From positions 287,857 through 351,856 of the forward strand of contig NW_019775547.1 of NCBI RefSeq assembly GCF_001039355.2: a DNA stretch of 64,000 bases. The letters run 5' to 3'. Position numbers and translations under genes: made by a program. Under the pieces are notes generated by a model, which saw only the letters and a list, made by a program, of their open reading frames with translations, did no database searches and had not been told where the DNA came from. The first letter of the stretch is position 1, and every line of letters begins with the position of its first letter. Below, in pieces: positions 36,944-57,024 of this stretch. The DNA is from Lingula anatina. Lineage: Eukaryota > Brachiopoda > Lingulata > Lingulida > Lingulidae.

Positions 36944-38330
36944 GGTAAAACCAACATATATTAAAAGAAACGTGTTTGAAATGTTTAAAAGAAACGTGTT
37001 TGATATATTTAAATACACACTACTTATATTCTTTAATTTGTAAATGTTACGAGAGAAATGTAGATTATTTCATTTTTTGTTTGATGCGATCCTTTGGTCT
37101 GTCTTCAGATAAAAACATGAATCTTTGAAACAATTTAGGTTTTAAAATAATGGATTTTTTCATACTTTTCCCTGAATGCCCAATTCGTTTTACCATTTCT
37201 AATCATTTTTACACTGTTCATAAACGTGCTTTTTTGGACATTTTTATGTCCGTACATGTACAAAACTCGATGCCCGAAGTCTATGAGTTCCCATACATAA
37301 ATCCACACCAAGGTCCCTTCTTTGTTAACATATTTTACAGTATAAATATTGCAAACACGGTATACTCCTAAAAGACGCTAGTTTTACACTTAATGTGGCG
37401 GCTAATTAATCCACCATTACCCCAATACGGAATTCATTACAGAATTTCTTTTACTCGTTATGCATTGAGAGTTTTCTTGTTATTTGACCCATTACCAATT
37501 GAAGTTCAGGTATCATTTCCTTGCGGCACTTGTTTTCATCTTTGTAAGAGTCCTGTTGCCCTTTGCTCCAGTAGAGGGCTGTGTAAATAGAAAAATGCCG
37601 TTCCTGGAGAAACTAGCTGCTATTAGTTTTTCTACATTGTGAGAAAAATCTGTGCCAAATTTGCACCTGGGTGCACTTGCTTCAGAAACTTCGCAGATTA
37701 TTTTAGTTGTACAGCGTGTTTTCTTTACTAGTCTATGTTGACACGAACTGCGCTTGTTTTAACAAGTGTAGCAAAAAAAAAAACCTTAATCTTCACCATC
37801 CATTTATTAAAAAATTATGCAATACAATACATTAATATTTGACAAGCTGATATACCTAAAAATGCAACTCAGATTCAGAGTCTTTTTTGCGCTTTACCTT
37901 TTTTGTGTAAATTTAAGTATCTGCAAAATATGAATAAATGTTTAAATCTATTGTAATTAATTGACATGTTAAGTGCTAATGGAAATTCTCTAAATTGTCT
38001 TATCAAACTTTTTCTTATTATTCTATAGCGCAAAATAAACTTAAAATCTATATTTATTCTTCTCGTAACACGCACCTGTAGATAGAAGAATTTAATTTTA
38101 CATACGTCACGTCTGGAGCGTGCTTCGTGTATCTGCTGAGAGTTGTTTACATCGGATAAATTGTAGAAGGATCTCGTAAACAAACATTAGAGTGCCCCCA
38201 ACTAAGATAATAAGCTATCTTTTCAGAGGCAATTTTATAACAGTCAGTCTGAAAAGTATCTAACAGCATATTTTAATAAATCTTGTTTCCGGAATAAGGA
38301 GCGAGCTAGGTGAGTAACCCCCAGTGGAAT

Positions 38331-38331
<1 letters not shown>

Positions 38332-38368
<37 letters not shown>
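38332..38368. repeat. Poly(T) run of 37 bases
   Basis: Uninterrupted T run. It may be the poly(A) tail of a minus-strand retroposed copy, but no source sequence or target duplication was identified beside it. Confidence 0.9.
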
Positions 38369-38374
<6 letters not shown>

Positions 38375-39136
38375 AAACAAGAAGTACTACATGAAAATGT
38401 GAGTGGAGGTTAGGTGAGACCATGCAATTCCGAATTTATTGTTGTCTAAATATTACACACCCAAACAGTCAATTCTGTGGCATCATCAATATGGCAAACA
38501 CTACTTCTCAAACCACATATGATAAAGTTCCACATATAAGAGTATAGTGGTTACTTGAACTTCTTATCAAGTTTCACTGCATTTTCAATCCGATTAATTT
38601 CAGCATCTTGTAAAACAGGTACGTGTTGTAAGCTTGCAACAATTTACTTGATTTTCTGAATTTGTCCCATCTATCTGATATCCATCAGGGTTTCCACCTG
38701 TCTGGAAAACGTGTGTAGGGTTAAAACTGATGGAAGTATCCAGAACTTCATCGTCTCCAGAATGCGGTCAAATAGTGACATTTAACTGGTAAAACCAATC
38801 AACCCAGATACTTTTATCAATTTGGATCCTTTGGGCATCTGAGATAATAAAGACATAGCCTTTTGCGTTCCTATGTTAGGAATGCTCTCAGATAAACAGG
38901 TTTCCCGAGCTCGTAATTCTTTGTTGACGTAATAAACTAGATTGTAGAATACGGAGGAGTCCACCTTCTTTTTGTACCAATTTAGCTAAGTAGGATAACT
39001 CATCTTCAAAGTATCTCGTCCTGTACATTACAGCAGGTCCTACCATCGTCACAAATTTAAACATGGTGAAGATGGAGTAGTAACTGGAAGAAATGCATTC
39101 TTTTTGTTTGGTTTTTCAGAGGCAGAAGTCATCAAA

Positions 39137-44045
<4,909 letters not shown>

Positions 44046-45165
44046 ATGCCTAGTGACTTGTAGAATTTTACGAAAAATTAACACGTCTGTATTGAGATTT
44101 ATCAACGTAAGTACACGTAATGCGGTTTTCATCAATCGGAGAAAACGCCATCTGTGACAGGCAGTATTAAATGACAGTTTTTGGGACACAGTATTTGGTA
44201 AATTTCTAATTGAGGAAAAATTATTTTCATACTTTCAAAGTGGAAAATAGCGTAGTTAAAAAAGTAAATTTTTGTTCTGAGAAGGGCAAAAATTAAGCTG
44301 CAAATGTGCAAATGTGTGTCAGTGTGTAGGGCTTCTGGACCATAATTACGTCACAGCTGTAATTTTTAGCATAACATTTAAATAGTGGAAAAAGAAAAGA
44401 TTATGAAGTAATTTACACGAGAAAGTGTAGTTCCATGTTCCATGTATGGATTTTAAAATCCGGTCACTGACTCAATCGGTTTGTTTAACCCTTAGTTCGT
44501 TATATTAGCTCTCTTATTAATGCCATAAAATCTTGAGATGTTTTTATCAGGTTACTCTTTATTTAGCAAATGTAGATACAATTTTTTGTTTTATAGACCA
44601 ACCCTTATATGTTTACCTGTGCAGATATGCAAGTTGTCAACAATACTAAAACCCCATTTTGTACGAGACGTGAGTTATATTGTTTGCCCCCAAGTTTTTA
44701 TGGAAAAATAAAATAATACCCAAAACCTAGTTTATTGTTACGAAATTTACATCAAAATTGAATCTATCTCTCTAACATTTATTTCTATTATATTATGTTC
44801 ACGATTATTTCAACAAGCGACGATATAAAATTTGGCATGCGCTTAATATGATAATAACAATAGCTTGATATGTCCTCTTTTAAATAAATATCGTATAGTC
44901 AGTGACAAATTTTCATTCACGAATAAAGTCATTTTGGTCACAATTTCGGACGGTCATCTTCACAGTAAGTCCATCACAACAGTGGCGCCGTTTGGAGCAA
45001 GCTGAGTACGACAAGAAGTGGGGCCCAGATGGAAGCTACTGAAAAGTAAAATAATGTACATATGTATTACAAGTGAAACTATGAATATAACAGAACCTGA
45101 ACAACTATAAAAAGACATTGAAGAATATTCTACAAAATTGACATTCATTCTTCAATATATACCAT
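44046..45165. other. 3' UTR of the kinase and convergent intergenic gap
   Basis: AATAAA occurs at 44707-44712 and 44922-44927 on the plus strand, either of which could end the kinase transcript. The next gene lies on the opposite strand and ends at 45174. No coding content is recognised. Confidence 0.5.
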
Positions 45166-45171
45166 TTTATT
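45166..45171 (-). terminator. Candidate poly(A) signal of the six-cysteine-module gene
   Basis: AATAAA on the minus strand (45171-45166), only two bases after the TAA stop, would imply a very short 3' UTR. Confidence 0.45.
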
Positions 45172-45173
45172 AA

Positions 45174-48100
45174 TTAAGCATTAGCTTCACCTTTTCTCGC
45201 GTCACTGGATGTCTGCTTGTTAGAAGCAGTGGCAGGTGTGGTGTTCTGTGCGGACGATGCTGTGGACGAAGCAGATTTAACACTGGTCTTTGGTGTTTTA
45301 GGACTAGAGTTTACAAGTGTAGGCGGAACACAGTAGGTATTATGCAAAGTTTTCTGTGAATTCAAAACTCCGTCAAATCTCTGAGTGACGACTTGAGGAC
45401 AGCTTTGGTTAACTTGGAGAAACAGATTCTCTTGACATTGTTGGACAATGGGGTACTGCCTAGAAAAAAACGGAGAAATGCAAACATGGATGAACTTTAA
45501 TAATGAATATTTCGAAGATGACCTACCTGAACTACAAGTAGGCCTATATATCCAGTATGTATGCTCAGAGGATGCTTATGATCTCTTAACAAAATGAGTA
45601 TTTGGACAAAAAGAAATCAATAAAAATTACGACTAAAAATTGCTCCATATAAAACAGATTAACAAAACCGTCGACATTTGCAGAAAGCCAATACTTAAAC
45701 AAGGCTTTGGACATTGTTTATCCTATTAGTATTACCCTCTGTAGCAGTCGATTTTAGATCCTCCACACCGGTCACACAGAAGTTTATCTTCTGACTTGAA
45801 ATATACGGATACTTATTGGTCAAAACCGAGTAATTTTGTATCTGATATCACATTATGTCATATTAAACTTAATATCTCTGAAAGAGGCATGTTTACACAG
45901 ACCACACATCTCCTATTTACCTGCACAGTTCAGGAACCACGTTAGGGTTCTGGGACAGATCTATTCCCGAGTATGGGGCTAGTGGCGCGAGACACTGGAA
46001 AAACCACTCCGTCAACCTCACACATTCTGGAACATAACAAACAAATGAAACTAAACAGAAAAAGTAAAAAATTAAATCTGGGATTCGTTAAAATCATTTA
46101 CCGTTTACGTGACATATTCCCATTGGGTCCATCAATGAATGACGAAATAAAATTTGAAAAACACGAGAAATGCTGTTTACGATGTTCAGTTACGGTTTAC
46201 CGAATGATACTACACGTACAGACAAATGTCACAACAAAACGTCACATTTTTAATTGAAACAGAAACTATACTGAAAACACTGAGCATATACGGTAAGAGG
46301 GTGTCACCTTCGGCATGCCCTTGAGCTTTGACATCTTGTGTACAGTAGGGTTCAACTGGTGAAAAGGATGTTAGAATTTGGTTGTGATATTGAGTCTTAA
46401 GATCATGGCAGAGGGAGCCGTTGGTGACGAATTCACCGCAGTTCTTGGCGTTTGCTAGTGCGCTTAAAATGTAAATCGTATTGACTGTAGTAATACGTGG
46501 ATATGTTTTTTTTTCAATTTAAAAGACGATAAAATCTATGTATATTTCGTGTTTTTGCAGAAAAAAATGATATTTAAACAAAATACATAATACCAATACA
46601 TTACTATTGCTTTTTCTGTAGACTAGCCATTGAATCAAAGAATTTTTATCATTCCATCATTTTAAAAGTTCTGTTCAAAGTCTTCAATATATTGATTGGA
46701 ATCATATTTTTCAAAATGCTGTTTAAAAAAGCTACCAATTATATGATATCTGAAATGCATTACGTGCAAAGTGTGACGCGAACATCAGCAGTGACGTTGT
46801 CGAGACGAATAGCATTGAAGATCCTTGACACGTCACTAAAACACTCGTACACGCTCTGAATCTCTTGGTTGAAATTTTCGCAGCCAGGTGGAGCTGAAAT
46901 AGGAGAATTTCATGTTAACAATTCCCAAGGTTTCTAAGTCATTTTTCTAGTGCACGTGCTCTTCGCTTTGCTAAGAAATGTTGGTTAAGTCCATGGCTTC
47001 ATGTTTAATGATACACGATAAATTAATTGACCTAAAAGTAAATAATAATAATAATAATAATAATTTGTAATAGAGCAAAACGTTTATCAGTTAAAACGTT
47101 TTTCGCATTTTATCTTCAAGAAAACATAGCTATAACATTTTGCGTAGCTCTGATTTTTCATACTGAATTGCCTAAAGTCATTTTCCCCACTCGGAAATTC
47201 GTTACATTACTTACACCAAATCAGGTCCACATGAAATATTTATATCATGTCTATCATGTAGGCCTATATTTCATCATGTCTGAGACACCCTCCTGTCAGA
47301 AAACATGTTTCCCAACGAGATATGCGACATAAATGAAGAGTTGGCCTACCTACAACTTGTTCCTGTGTACAGAACTGTTCTACCTGCACCAAGGAGACAG
47401 CAATTTGGCTGTAATACTGAGACTGCAGCTGTTCACACCGGGAGGAATTCACAATGACTTGGCCACAGTGCTTTGCCTCTCCTAGAGTTCTGAAAGACAT
47501 GTATTCAAGGTTAGTATGTTCAGTCTGCATTCTCGTGAATTCTACAGAATACGTTTCCCTCATTTCGGTTGTGTAAGCAGAAAAATAGATGTAATCACAG
47601 GCGTTCACTTATATTTTATTCGAAAGTAAACGTGAGCGTCTAATTTTAGTAAACGACTATTAGATGAAAAGGGATTGAATCTAAACATAGATATGATCGA
47701 GATGTTATTTATACTTAAGTTAGGCGTCTCACCTGCAAAGATACGTGCGATCGGCAGCAGTGACGTTGTCAAGGCGAATACCACTGAGGACAAATGTCAC
47801 ATTATTAAAACAGCCATGTACATTTCTTATTTCTTGGGTGAATTGTTCACACCCAGGTAGCGCTGAAAAAAATTGTTGATGAATGTATTAACAAAATAAG
47901 AAAAAAACACTTTCATTTTCATGAGGAGGAAATTGCCTATCTAATAGTGCGTTAACACCAAATAATTCGGAATCATGCCAACTCAATGTTTTATTTTTCT
48001 TTTGCACATAACTACTTGTATGGCATAGATAACAACACTTCAAGATCTAAAACTGGAGCTATTTGACAAACACCTTTTTCAGTAAAAACTTAAGCTTATT

Positions 48101-50913
48101 TAAGATAGCACTTTTAACTATCTACTATATAGCAACTAAAAATAACGAATAAAGATTAAATATAAGATTTTCACCCAAAAAAAGAAAAGGAAAATTGCAT
48201 ATTTCGGGGTTCTAGGAAAATACGCACTTCTTGTTTACCAGTAAAAATAAAAGAAAGGAAGAAAAAAAGACAAGAATGGAAGAGCAAAAGTACCTTCAAT
48301 GTCTCCTTCGATGCAGAATTGTTGAACTTGTTGAAAAGGTGGTAAAATTTGATTTTGATATCGGGCGTGAACTGCTTCACAGCGGGAGGTATTGGCAATG
48401 GCGTTGCCACAGGTAACGGCTTCTGACAGTGTGCTGAAAATTGAGTCTCTTGGTTTAAGAACCGATTTTTTTCATTTTATCTATGTATTAGGTAATCCAT
48501 AAGATATAAATGAATTCAAATTTGCTTTAAGCCTGCATATCCATGCTCTTTACACTATGTTGTCCATGTTTCGGTTAAAACAGTGCCTGCTGTAACCATG
48601 GGCATTAACATCTCTTTTTTTTTCAAAATGGTTTAAGATGGACATAAGTGTCAAATTAAAGTGCAAGACAATAATATGGAATCAGAATGCATCTGTGAAA
48701 GTGGTCTTTTATTATAACCGGTTCTCACCTGCAAATATAGGTACGATCTGCAGTTGTGACATTGTCAAGGCGAGTACCTCTGAGGACGTTGGCCAAGTTA
48801 TTAAAACAGCCGTGTACATCTCTTGATACCTGCCTGTAATTTTCACACCCAGGTAGCGCTGCAAAATTTTTGATTTATATATTAACAAGAATAAAACAAA
48901 ACGATAATTGTATTTTCGTGCACTTGAATGGTTTTTAACATAACATAATTCGGTTTTGCGCCAACTCAGCTCAGGTTTGTGTGTGTGACTTTAAACACCT
49001 ACGGTCTTTATTTCATCTTTAGAAGCAATTTAACCACTCATAAAACTCATTTAAGAAATCACTCTTAGATGTTTACTGTATAACAGCAAAACCTCAATGC
49101 ATAGATATAAATAATGACGTAATATTTTACTCAAAAAAAGGAAAAAGAAAAAACCAACTGTTTGGATATTTGGGGGTTTCTAGGCAAATACGCAGTTCCT
49201 GTTATTAAAAGGGAAACGAAATGAGGAACAAACGTACCTTCAATGTTTTCTTCAATGCACAATTGTTGAACTTGTTGAAAAGATGGTAATATTTGATTTT
49301 GATATCGTGCGTGAACTGCTTCACAGCGGGAGGTATTGGCAATGGCGTTGCCACAGGTAACGGCTTCTGACAGTGTACTGAAAATTGAGCCTCTTAGTTT
49401 AGAACCGATCCTGCAAACTCATGAACTTAAGGTTATTGTAACCCTTTATTATCACCCAGATGCCGAAAATGGGTTTTAAATCAGCGTTGAAACGGTGATC
49501 GTGGGTACTCAGGTAAAATAGAAATTTGAAAAAACGATTTTTCAGTTTTTACCCCAAATCGCAATTATGACGTCACCCGTAGGATGAGATATGTGTAAAT
49601 GTTACTTGATTTAGTCACTGAACACTGAAGATTTTTTTATTACCCAAAAGAATGTATTAAGGCAGTTAATAAGGTGTTTTGGGCGAAGGTTGACAATATC
49701 CTTAACAACATGCTTTCCGTGTTTCGGCTATATCAGCAGATAAATACATGTAACCATAGACAGGAACTTCTTTTCATTCCGAAATGGACGTAAATGTCAA
49801 ATTAAAATAAAAGACAATAACATGGAATCGGGGTGAACTTGGACATAGAAACTGTTGAAGGGATCTAAAAACCTAACCAAAATGGTACGTTAAATTTCTC
49901 ACCTGCAAATATAGGTACGATCTGCAGCTGTGACATTGTCAAGGCGAATACCTCTGAGGACGCTGGACAAGTTATTAAAACAGCCGTGTACATCTCTTGT
50001 TACCAGCCTGTAATTTCCACACCCAGGTAGCGCTGCAAAATTGTTGATTATGCATAAGAAACAATAAAACTAAAGTGCTTTACTTTCTTGCATTTGAAAA
50101 TGTCTAATAGTGTTTTTAACTTGAAATAATAATGAGGAATTTACCCCCCTCTCTCTAAAAAAGGAAACAGAGAGAGAGAGAGAGAATTTACTTCAGGGTT
50201 CTAGAAAAATACACACTTCCCGTACACTTTCAAAAAAAAGAGAAATCAATAAAGGAGCAAATTGACATACCTTCAATGTCTCCTTCGATGCACAATTGTT
50301 GAACTTGTTGAAAAGATGGTAATATTTGATTTTGATATCGTGCGTGAACTGCTTCACAGCGGGTGGTATTGGCAATGGCGTTGCCACAGGTAACGGCTTC
50401 CGACAGTATACTGAAAATTGAGCCTCTTGGTTTAAAAACTCAATTTGTATAAATGATATTTGACGATTTTTTTTGACAAAGAAGTTTTTGTTTTATCGAC
50501 AAGTAGGTCGTATATTATCTTTATATTAAGTTACATTATAACATAATTTTGCATTTTGAATTTCTTCCATACTGTTTGTAACACCTGAAAAATCTTTCTC
50601 GCTAATTACGCTTATCAGTCTAATAATATGACTCTGTTGATGGTTTCTCAGTGTGAAGTCTCACTAATGTGAATTGAAAAAAAAAGTTACACTACAGAGC
50701 TGTGAACACATGCTTTCTACAATATCAGCAATAAATAAGGGGATTACGTGCAGAGCTGTGTGCGAGTGGAAGCTGTCACATTGTCAAGACGGAGCCCAGA
50801 GGACAGGGAAGATATGGTACTGAAACAGGCTTGAATGCTCGTGACGTCTTGGGTAAAATTTTCACAACCAGCAGTGCCTACAGAATAAATAAGCAAGCAA
50901 ACAAACAAACATA

Positions 50914-50968
<55 letters not shown>

Positions 50969-52875
50969 GATCACATGTAAAAAGTTTACAATTTGAACAT
51001 TTAGTTGTAAGATATCTGACTGTTTTGGTATTCTTAAAACTTCTGAACCTCAAGCATTTAAAATAGGCACAACAATAATCTTCATTTTCAGTATGAGAAT
51101 CGTTCTTTCCAGAAATGTTACTACATGTATACTAGGGTAATTGTACGCTTGCATGCTAGGATAATAACTCCAATTAAGGGGATTAAAGGACGTCGTTTGT
51201 CATTTTTTAAATAGAGTCACTCTGTTGATCTCTGGTAGTTCCACCAAACCATCATGACACATAGGAAAATACCGGTACATACTGTTGTTGACAGGTACGC
51301 TGGCAGGGGACTGGTTTCCTTGGCAGAGGGACCTAATTTGTACAGATATCTGTGCCAGCTGGTTCACCGTGGTCAGTTTCTCCACTACCCAGCCATTTTC
51401 TGTCTGAACCTTTTCAAAGGCCGCGGAATCACAGTTGGCTAGCGCCTCTCGCAGACAGACATCGGCTTCGAGTACCACTGTTGCTTCCCTGAATTAATTT
51501 GGGTTATTCTTACATCAATAAATAAAGTTATACACTACGTACTTTCTTTTCTTTGTAGGAACCATGGAAAAAATCGACATGAGAAGGCAAATAGAACAGA
51601 AAGTCGAAAGACTGATACATTTAAGCTGATCGAGTTGTCCAGTTTAGCCCTTTTTTAACACTAGGCGTTTGATCACTTAAAAGCTCACGTACAATTACAT
51701 TGGTTAAGATCTAACAGGCACCACACAACACTATTTAAGAAAGGAAAGCTAAATAATTTACCGGCCACAAGTAGGCCTACTAAAAGAAGTTAAGTACTTG
51801 TGTGTGTGTGTGTTTGTATTCAAACAGTGATGTCTGTTGAGTCAGGGTGGATTGTGGATCATCACTTGAGAGAAGATAAACGGTCAACTCAAGGGACGTA
51901 CGCTGTTTTCTTTTTTCTTTTCGTTCTTTTTTTTTTACGGCTGGTAGTGTCCACAAATCCATTATCATTCTTACAAAACAGAAAATGTTCTCACGCATTA
52001 GAAGTCTGAGATAAAAAAAAAGAAGTGAATGATGAAGAAACAACTTTTCCTCCTCAAATTCCTTTACCCGATAACATCTTTAATCTAATGGCGCAGTTGT
52101 TGAGTCAAGAATGCGTCATTCTGTGGGACTATCATAATCAACTTACCTGCAAATGACATCGGCTGCGACCCCGTTACCATTAGCCATACTCAGAATGAGA
52201 TCGGCGTTAAATCTTGGAGTTCCAATGTCAGCCGGCGGCCAGTAATCCAACATACACTGGACAGCTATTGTGGTGTTACAACAGATCGCCACTTGAATGC
52301 CTATACAGGCAAACACCACTGAAATTGGTGCGACAACAAGGCTATAATTATAACAATTAGAGTGATAAAATGAAAAATTTGGTCAGCCTGGAAATACTGA
52401 AAAAGAAATTAAGACACGAAAACAAATGGACTTTAAAAATGCAAAATTCAGTGGAATATTTTATACTGTATTGCATGTTAAGCTAACTGATCCGTCATTT
52501 TACCTCGTTCATTTGTTCAAACGCAAAAACAGGCTTCTGGGAAGAAATCAAAGTGTGATTTACATACACCTTTTACCTCAGCACAAGGTAAAATAACTAC
52601 ATAAATAACGACTTTCTAGTATCTAATGCCGTATAAAAAGGTATCTTATTTTTAAAATCTGTTGCCAGCCTTTTGGCCGCCACGTATATTTCCCATCCCC
52701 AAGTGGCAGCCAACCGTGAGAAAACAGATTCATCCATTGATTTTCATCACAACCGAATTTCGTCGGTGCTCATATTTTTTGTTAGAAAGCAAATGCAGCA
52801 ATTTAGTAAAAGTTGCTTGAATAAATAATTTTCATCAAACTCACCTGTTGAAATCAAAAGAGAAGCAGTTGCCAT
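45174..52875 (-). CDS. Secreted protein of seven six-cysteine modules, unrecognised family
   Basis: Fifteen exons give 721 aa: 52875-52845, 52318-52147, 51488-51283, 50877-50748, 50410-50271, 50032-49903, 49377-49238, 48858-48729, 48433-48294, 47862-47733, 47489-47350, 46893-46764, 46462-46308, 46026-45921, 45459-45174. The start MATASLLISTVVFACIGIQV is a clear signal peptide. Modules 2-6 each use a 130-nt exon (A) plus a 140- or 155-nt exon (B), usually 90 aa with spacing C-x12-C-x24-C-x8-C-x9-C-x21-C. Exon A reads GCENFxQ..., then IRLDNVTAADRTYIC; exon B reads TLSEAVTCGNAIANTSRC. Modules 1 and 7 are diverged. Introns alternate phase 1 and phase 2 throughout. NVT, NTS and NTT sequons suggest N-glycosylation. 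A Ser/Thr-rich tail follows module 7; there is no transmembrane segment. Six cysteines suggest three disulphides per module. Function unknown; nematode DUF19/T20D4.11-type Cys domains are a comparison worth making. Confidence 0.85.
47041..47065. repeat. (AAT)n microsatellite
   Basis: A short AAT run in an intron of the module gene. Confidence 0.85.
48294..50410 (-). repeat. Near-identical tandem exon pairs with duplicated introns
   Basis: B exons 50410-50271, 49377-49238 and 48433-48294 are all 140 nt and nearly identical. A exons 50032-49903 and 48858-48729 are both 130 nt and nearly identical. Intron sequence is also shared: GACAATAACATGGAATC near 49811 matches GACAATAATATGGAATC near 48667, and TCTAGRAAAATACRCACTTC recurs before the B exons. 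The spacing is about 0.95-1.2 kb per module. This is a recent tandem duplication or gene conversion of whole genomic modules. Confidence 0.85.
50168..50186. repeat. (GA)n microsatellite
   Basis: A short GA run in the intron between exons 5 and 6 of the module gene. Confidence 0.8.
50913..50968. repeat. (AAAT)n microsatellite
   Basis: About 56 bases of AAAT repeat in the intron between exons 3 and 4 of the module gene. On the minus strand it reads TTTA and creates an artefactual hydrophobic open frame. Confidence 0.95.
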
Positions 52876-54329
52876 TTTTGCCTGAAATACAAACCAGTCT
52901 ACAGAGAGAGCTAAATCCACTTCTTCTCGCAGCGGCAGGTAAATATGTATTAAAAAGATAAAGGATTGTTCTTTTTTTTGGAAAATATTCCTTTCATCAC
53001 GACACTGAACATTAGGCGGAAACTGTTGCATGCGTATTATAACTACATGATTTTGCACTCTTTAAGATAGGGCAATAAAACTTAATAGGTGGACTAGACA
53101 GTTAAATTAAGTGATGACCGTTGAAGAAAGGGTGGACAGGAACGGTCCAGGACACGGGTCAACACACTCACTCTGTTAAACCATGGAAGTACGTTGTGAT
53201 AGGAAGAAGTTTTCAACGCTATGAGGGTGAATTGGTAGGCAGCCCTGTGAACGTCAATGTTTGACCTCGTTAGTATACAGAACGTCTAATGAGTCCACGT
53301 CACGTAATAGCGAACACTAACTGCGTTGTTCTATGGTTTGATAATGAGTAAAACTAGAATTCGTGAATATTTTGTCAAAACACAGTGGTGTTCTCTGCTA
53401 AGATTAACTGAATGTTTGAAAAAATATCCAGCCTGCTATAACTGCCTTAAATATCATTTAAGGCTGTCATACCGGCGGGTCATCAGGTGTGTGTGTGTGT
53501 GGAGTGTGTATTATGATAATTCGCCTTTACAGGCTCAACCCAGTGAATCAATACAATTAACATAACCAGGAATTCCTTATCATTCAGTTAGTCTGACATT
53601 TTCTGGATTAAAAAGGCCTACGCGGGATTGCACGCGAACCACCGGCAGAAATAGTACGCATTCAGAAATCAACAAAGTGTCCGTTTGGGTGATATGAATA
53701 GTAGCGTCTTCAATAGTTTTACATGTAATTTTGGATATCCAGTCAATCGTTCTATTCTGATTAAATCAAGGCTTTAATTTTTTTGCATGCTGCCTGTCAT
53801 TAGTCGGCTAACACTTGACAATATGGATAACAGGGTCGGTGAAAGTGAGTCACACAAAATCAGTGCCCTTTATAATAATATTTAGAACGCGCTCTACTTC
53901 TGCTTTCTGTGAAAACTGAATCTAACAGCTCAGATTCATCATAACATTTCAATGTGTAACACGTTTATAAAACTTGTCTTTCCCAAATGATTGCTTTTCT
54001 CAAGTAAATATAAAATATTGGGTGAGCAAGTTCCAAATATCTAAATTTGCCTCGTAATGCACATACCACAAAAAGCTATCGGGTGGGGTGTAAACTTGTT
54101 TGGGATGTACAAAGGAAATGTGCAGAAATGATTCTTATCAATTATGTTGGTTGCGACAGTTGTGCTAAGGTACAATGTGTGGGCAAAATTAGGCTGAAAC
54201 AGCCTTGAGTAAATTAGAGTGAAAAAAAAAACTCAATAAATGTACATCCTTTGAGGCTAACTCTCTGGTAGGTTTGTGAGGCAAAATATATGTAAGAAAA
54301 CACATTGTTTTATAAAAGACATGTGAATA
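52876..54329. other. 5' flank of the module gene and non-coding gap
   Basis: This holds the presumed promoter of the module gene (minus strand). A short (GT)n lies near 53488-53502. No coding exon is recognised. Confidence 0.4.
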
Positions 54330-54335
54330 TTTATT
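54330..54335 (-). terminator. Candidate poly(A) signal of RPB10
   Basis: AATAAA on the minus strand (54335-54330), about 400 bases after the stop of the RPB10 gene. Assigned by position only. Confidence 0.3.
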
Positions 54336-54730
54336 AATGAAAAGTGTAATGTTACTTTATGAAAATGCAATGGTAATACATTCTTGATAATATATACTTG
54401 AGAGCATGCAGACCATGGAATCCAGTCAAAGAAGGAATTAAGAATCCAATGAAGTTATGAACAGGAAGGTTGTATATGACCTGGACACATTTCAAATGGA
54501 CATGACCTCTTTGGTTGTTTTTGTGATGCTCCCTCTACAGATTTCAATGTGTCTGCAAAATTTCACAAAACACTGTCTTTACAGCCAGACCTCCAAAACC
54601 ATGTGAAATCCCTCTCTGGAAACTGCATGATGAACCATTTTAATCCAATGACCACTCCTCTCATACAGCTTATGAAGCTGCTTCCATGTGTAATCCACGT
54701 AACACAGTCTGTAGTAAGGTCTTATACAGG

Positions 54731-57024
<2,294 letters not shown>

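Larger units (their letters stand above)
35161..39136. other. Probable large 5' intron or intergenic region
   Basis: No domain-bearing exon is recognised. A 37-base poly(T) run lies at 38332-38368. A 142-codon frame at 36515-36943 is the longest open stretch and is listed separately. Confidence 0.35.

Noticed and set aside
50744-51053. Hydrophobic repetitive open frames (FIYL repeats)
   Set aside because: Produced by the (TTTA)n microsatellite; only the distal part coincides with a real exon of the module gene.
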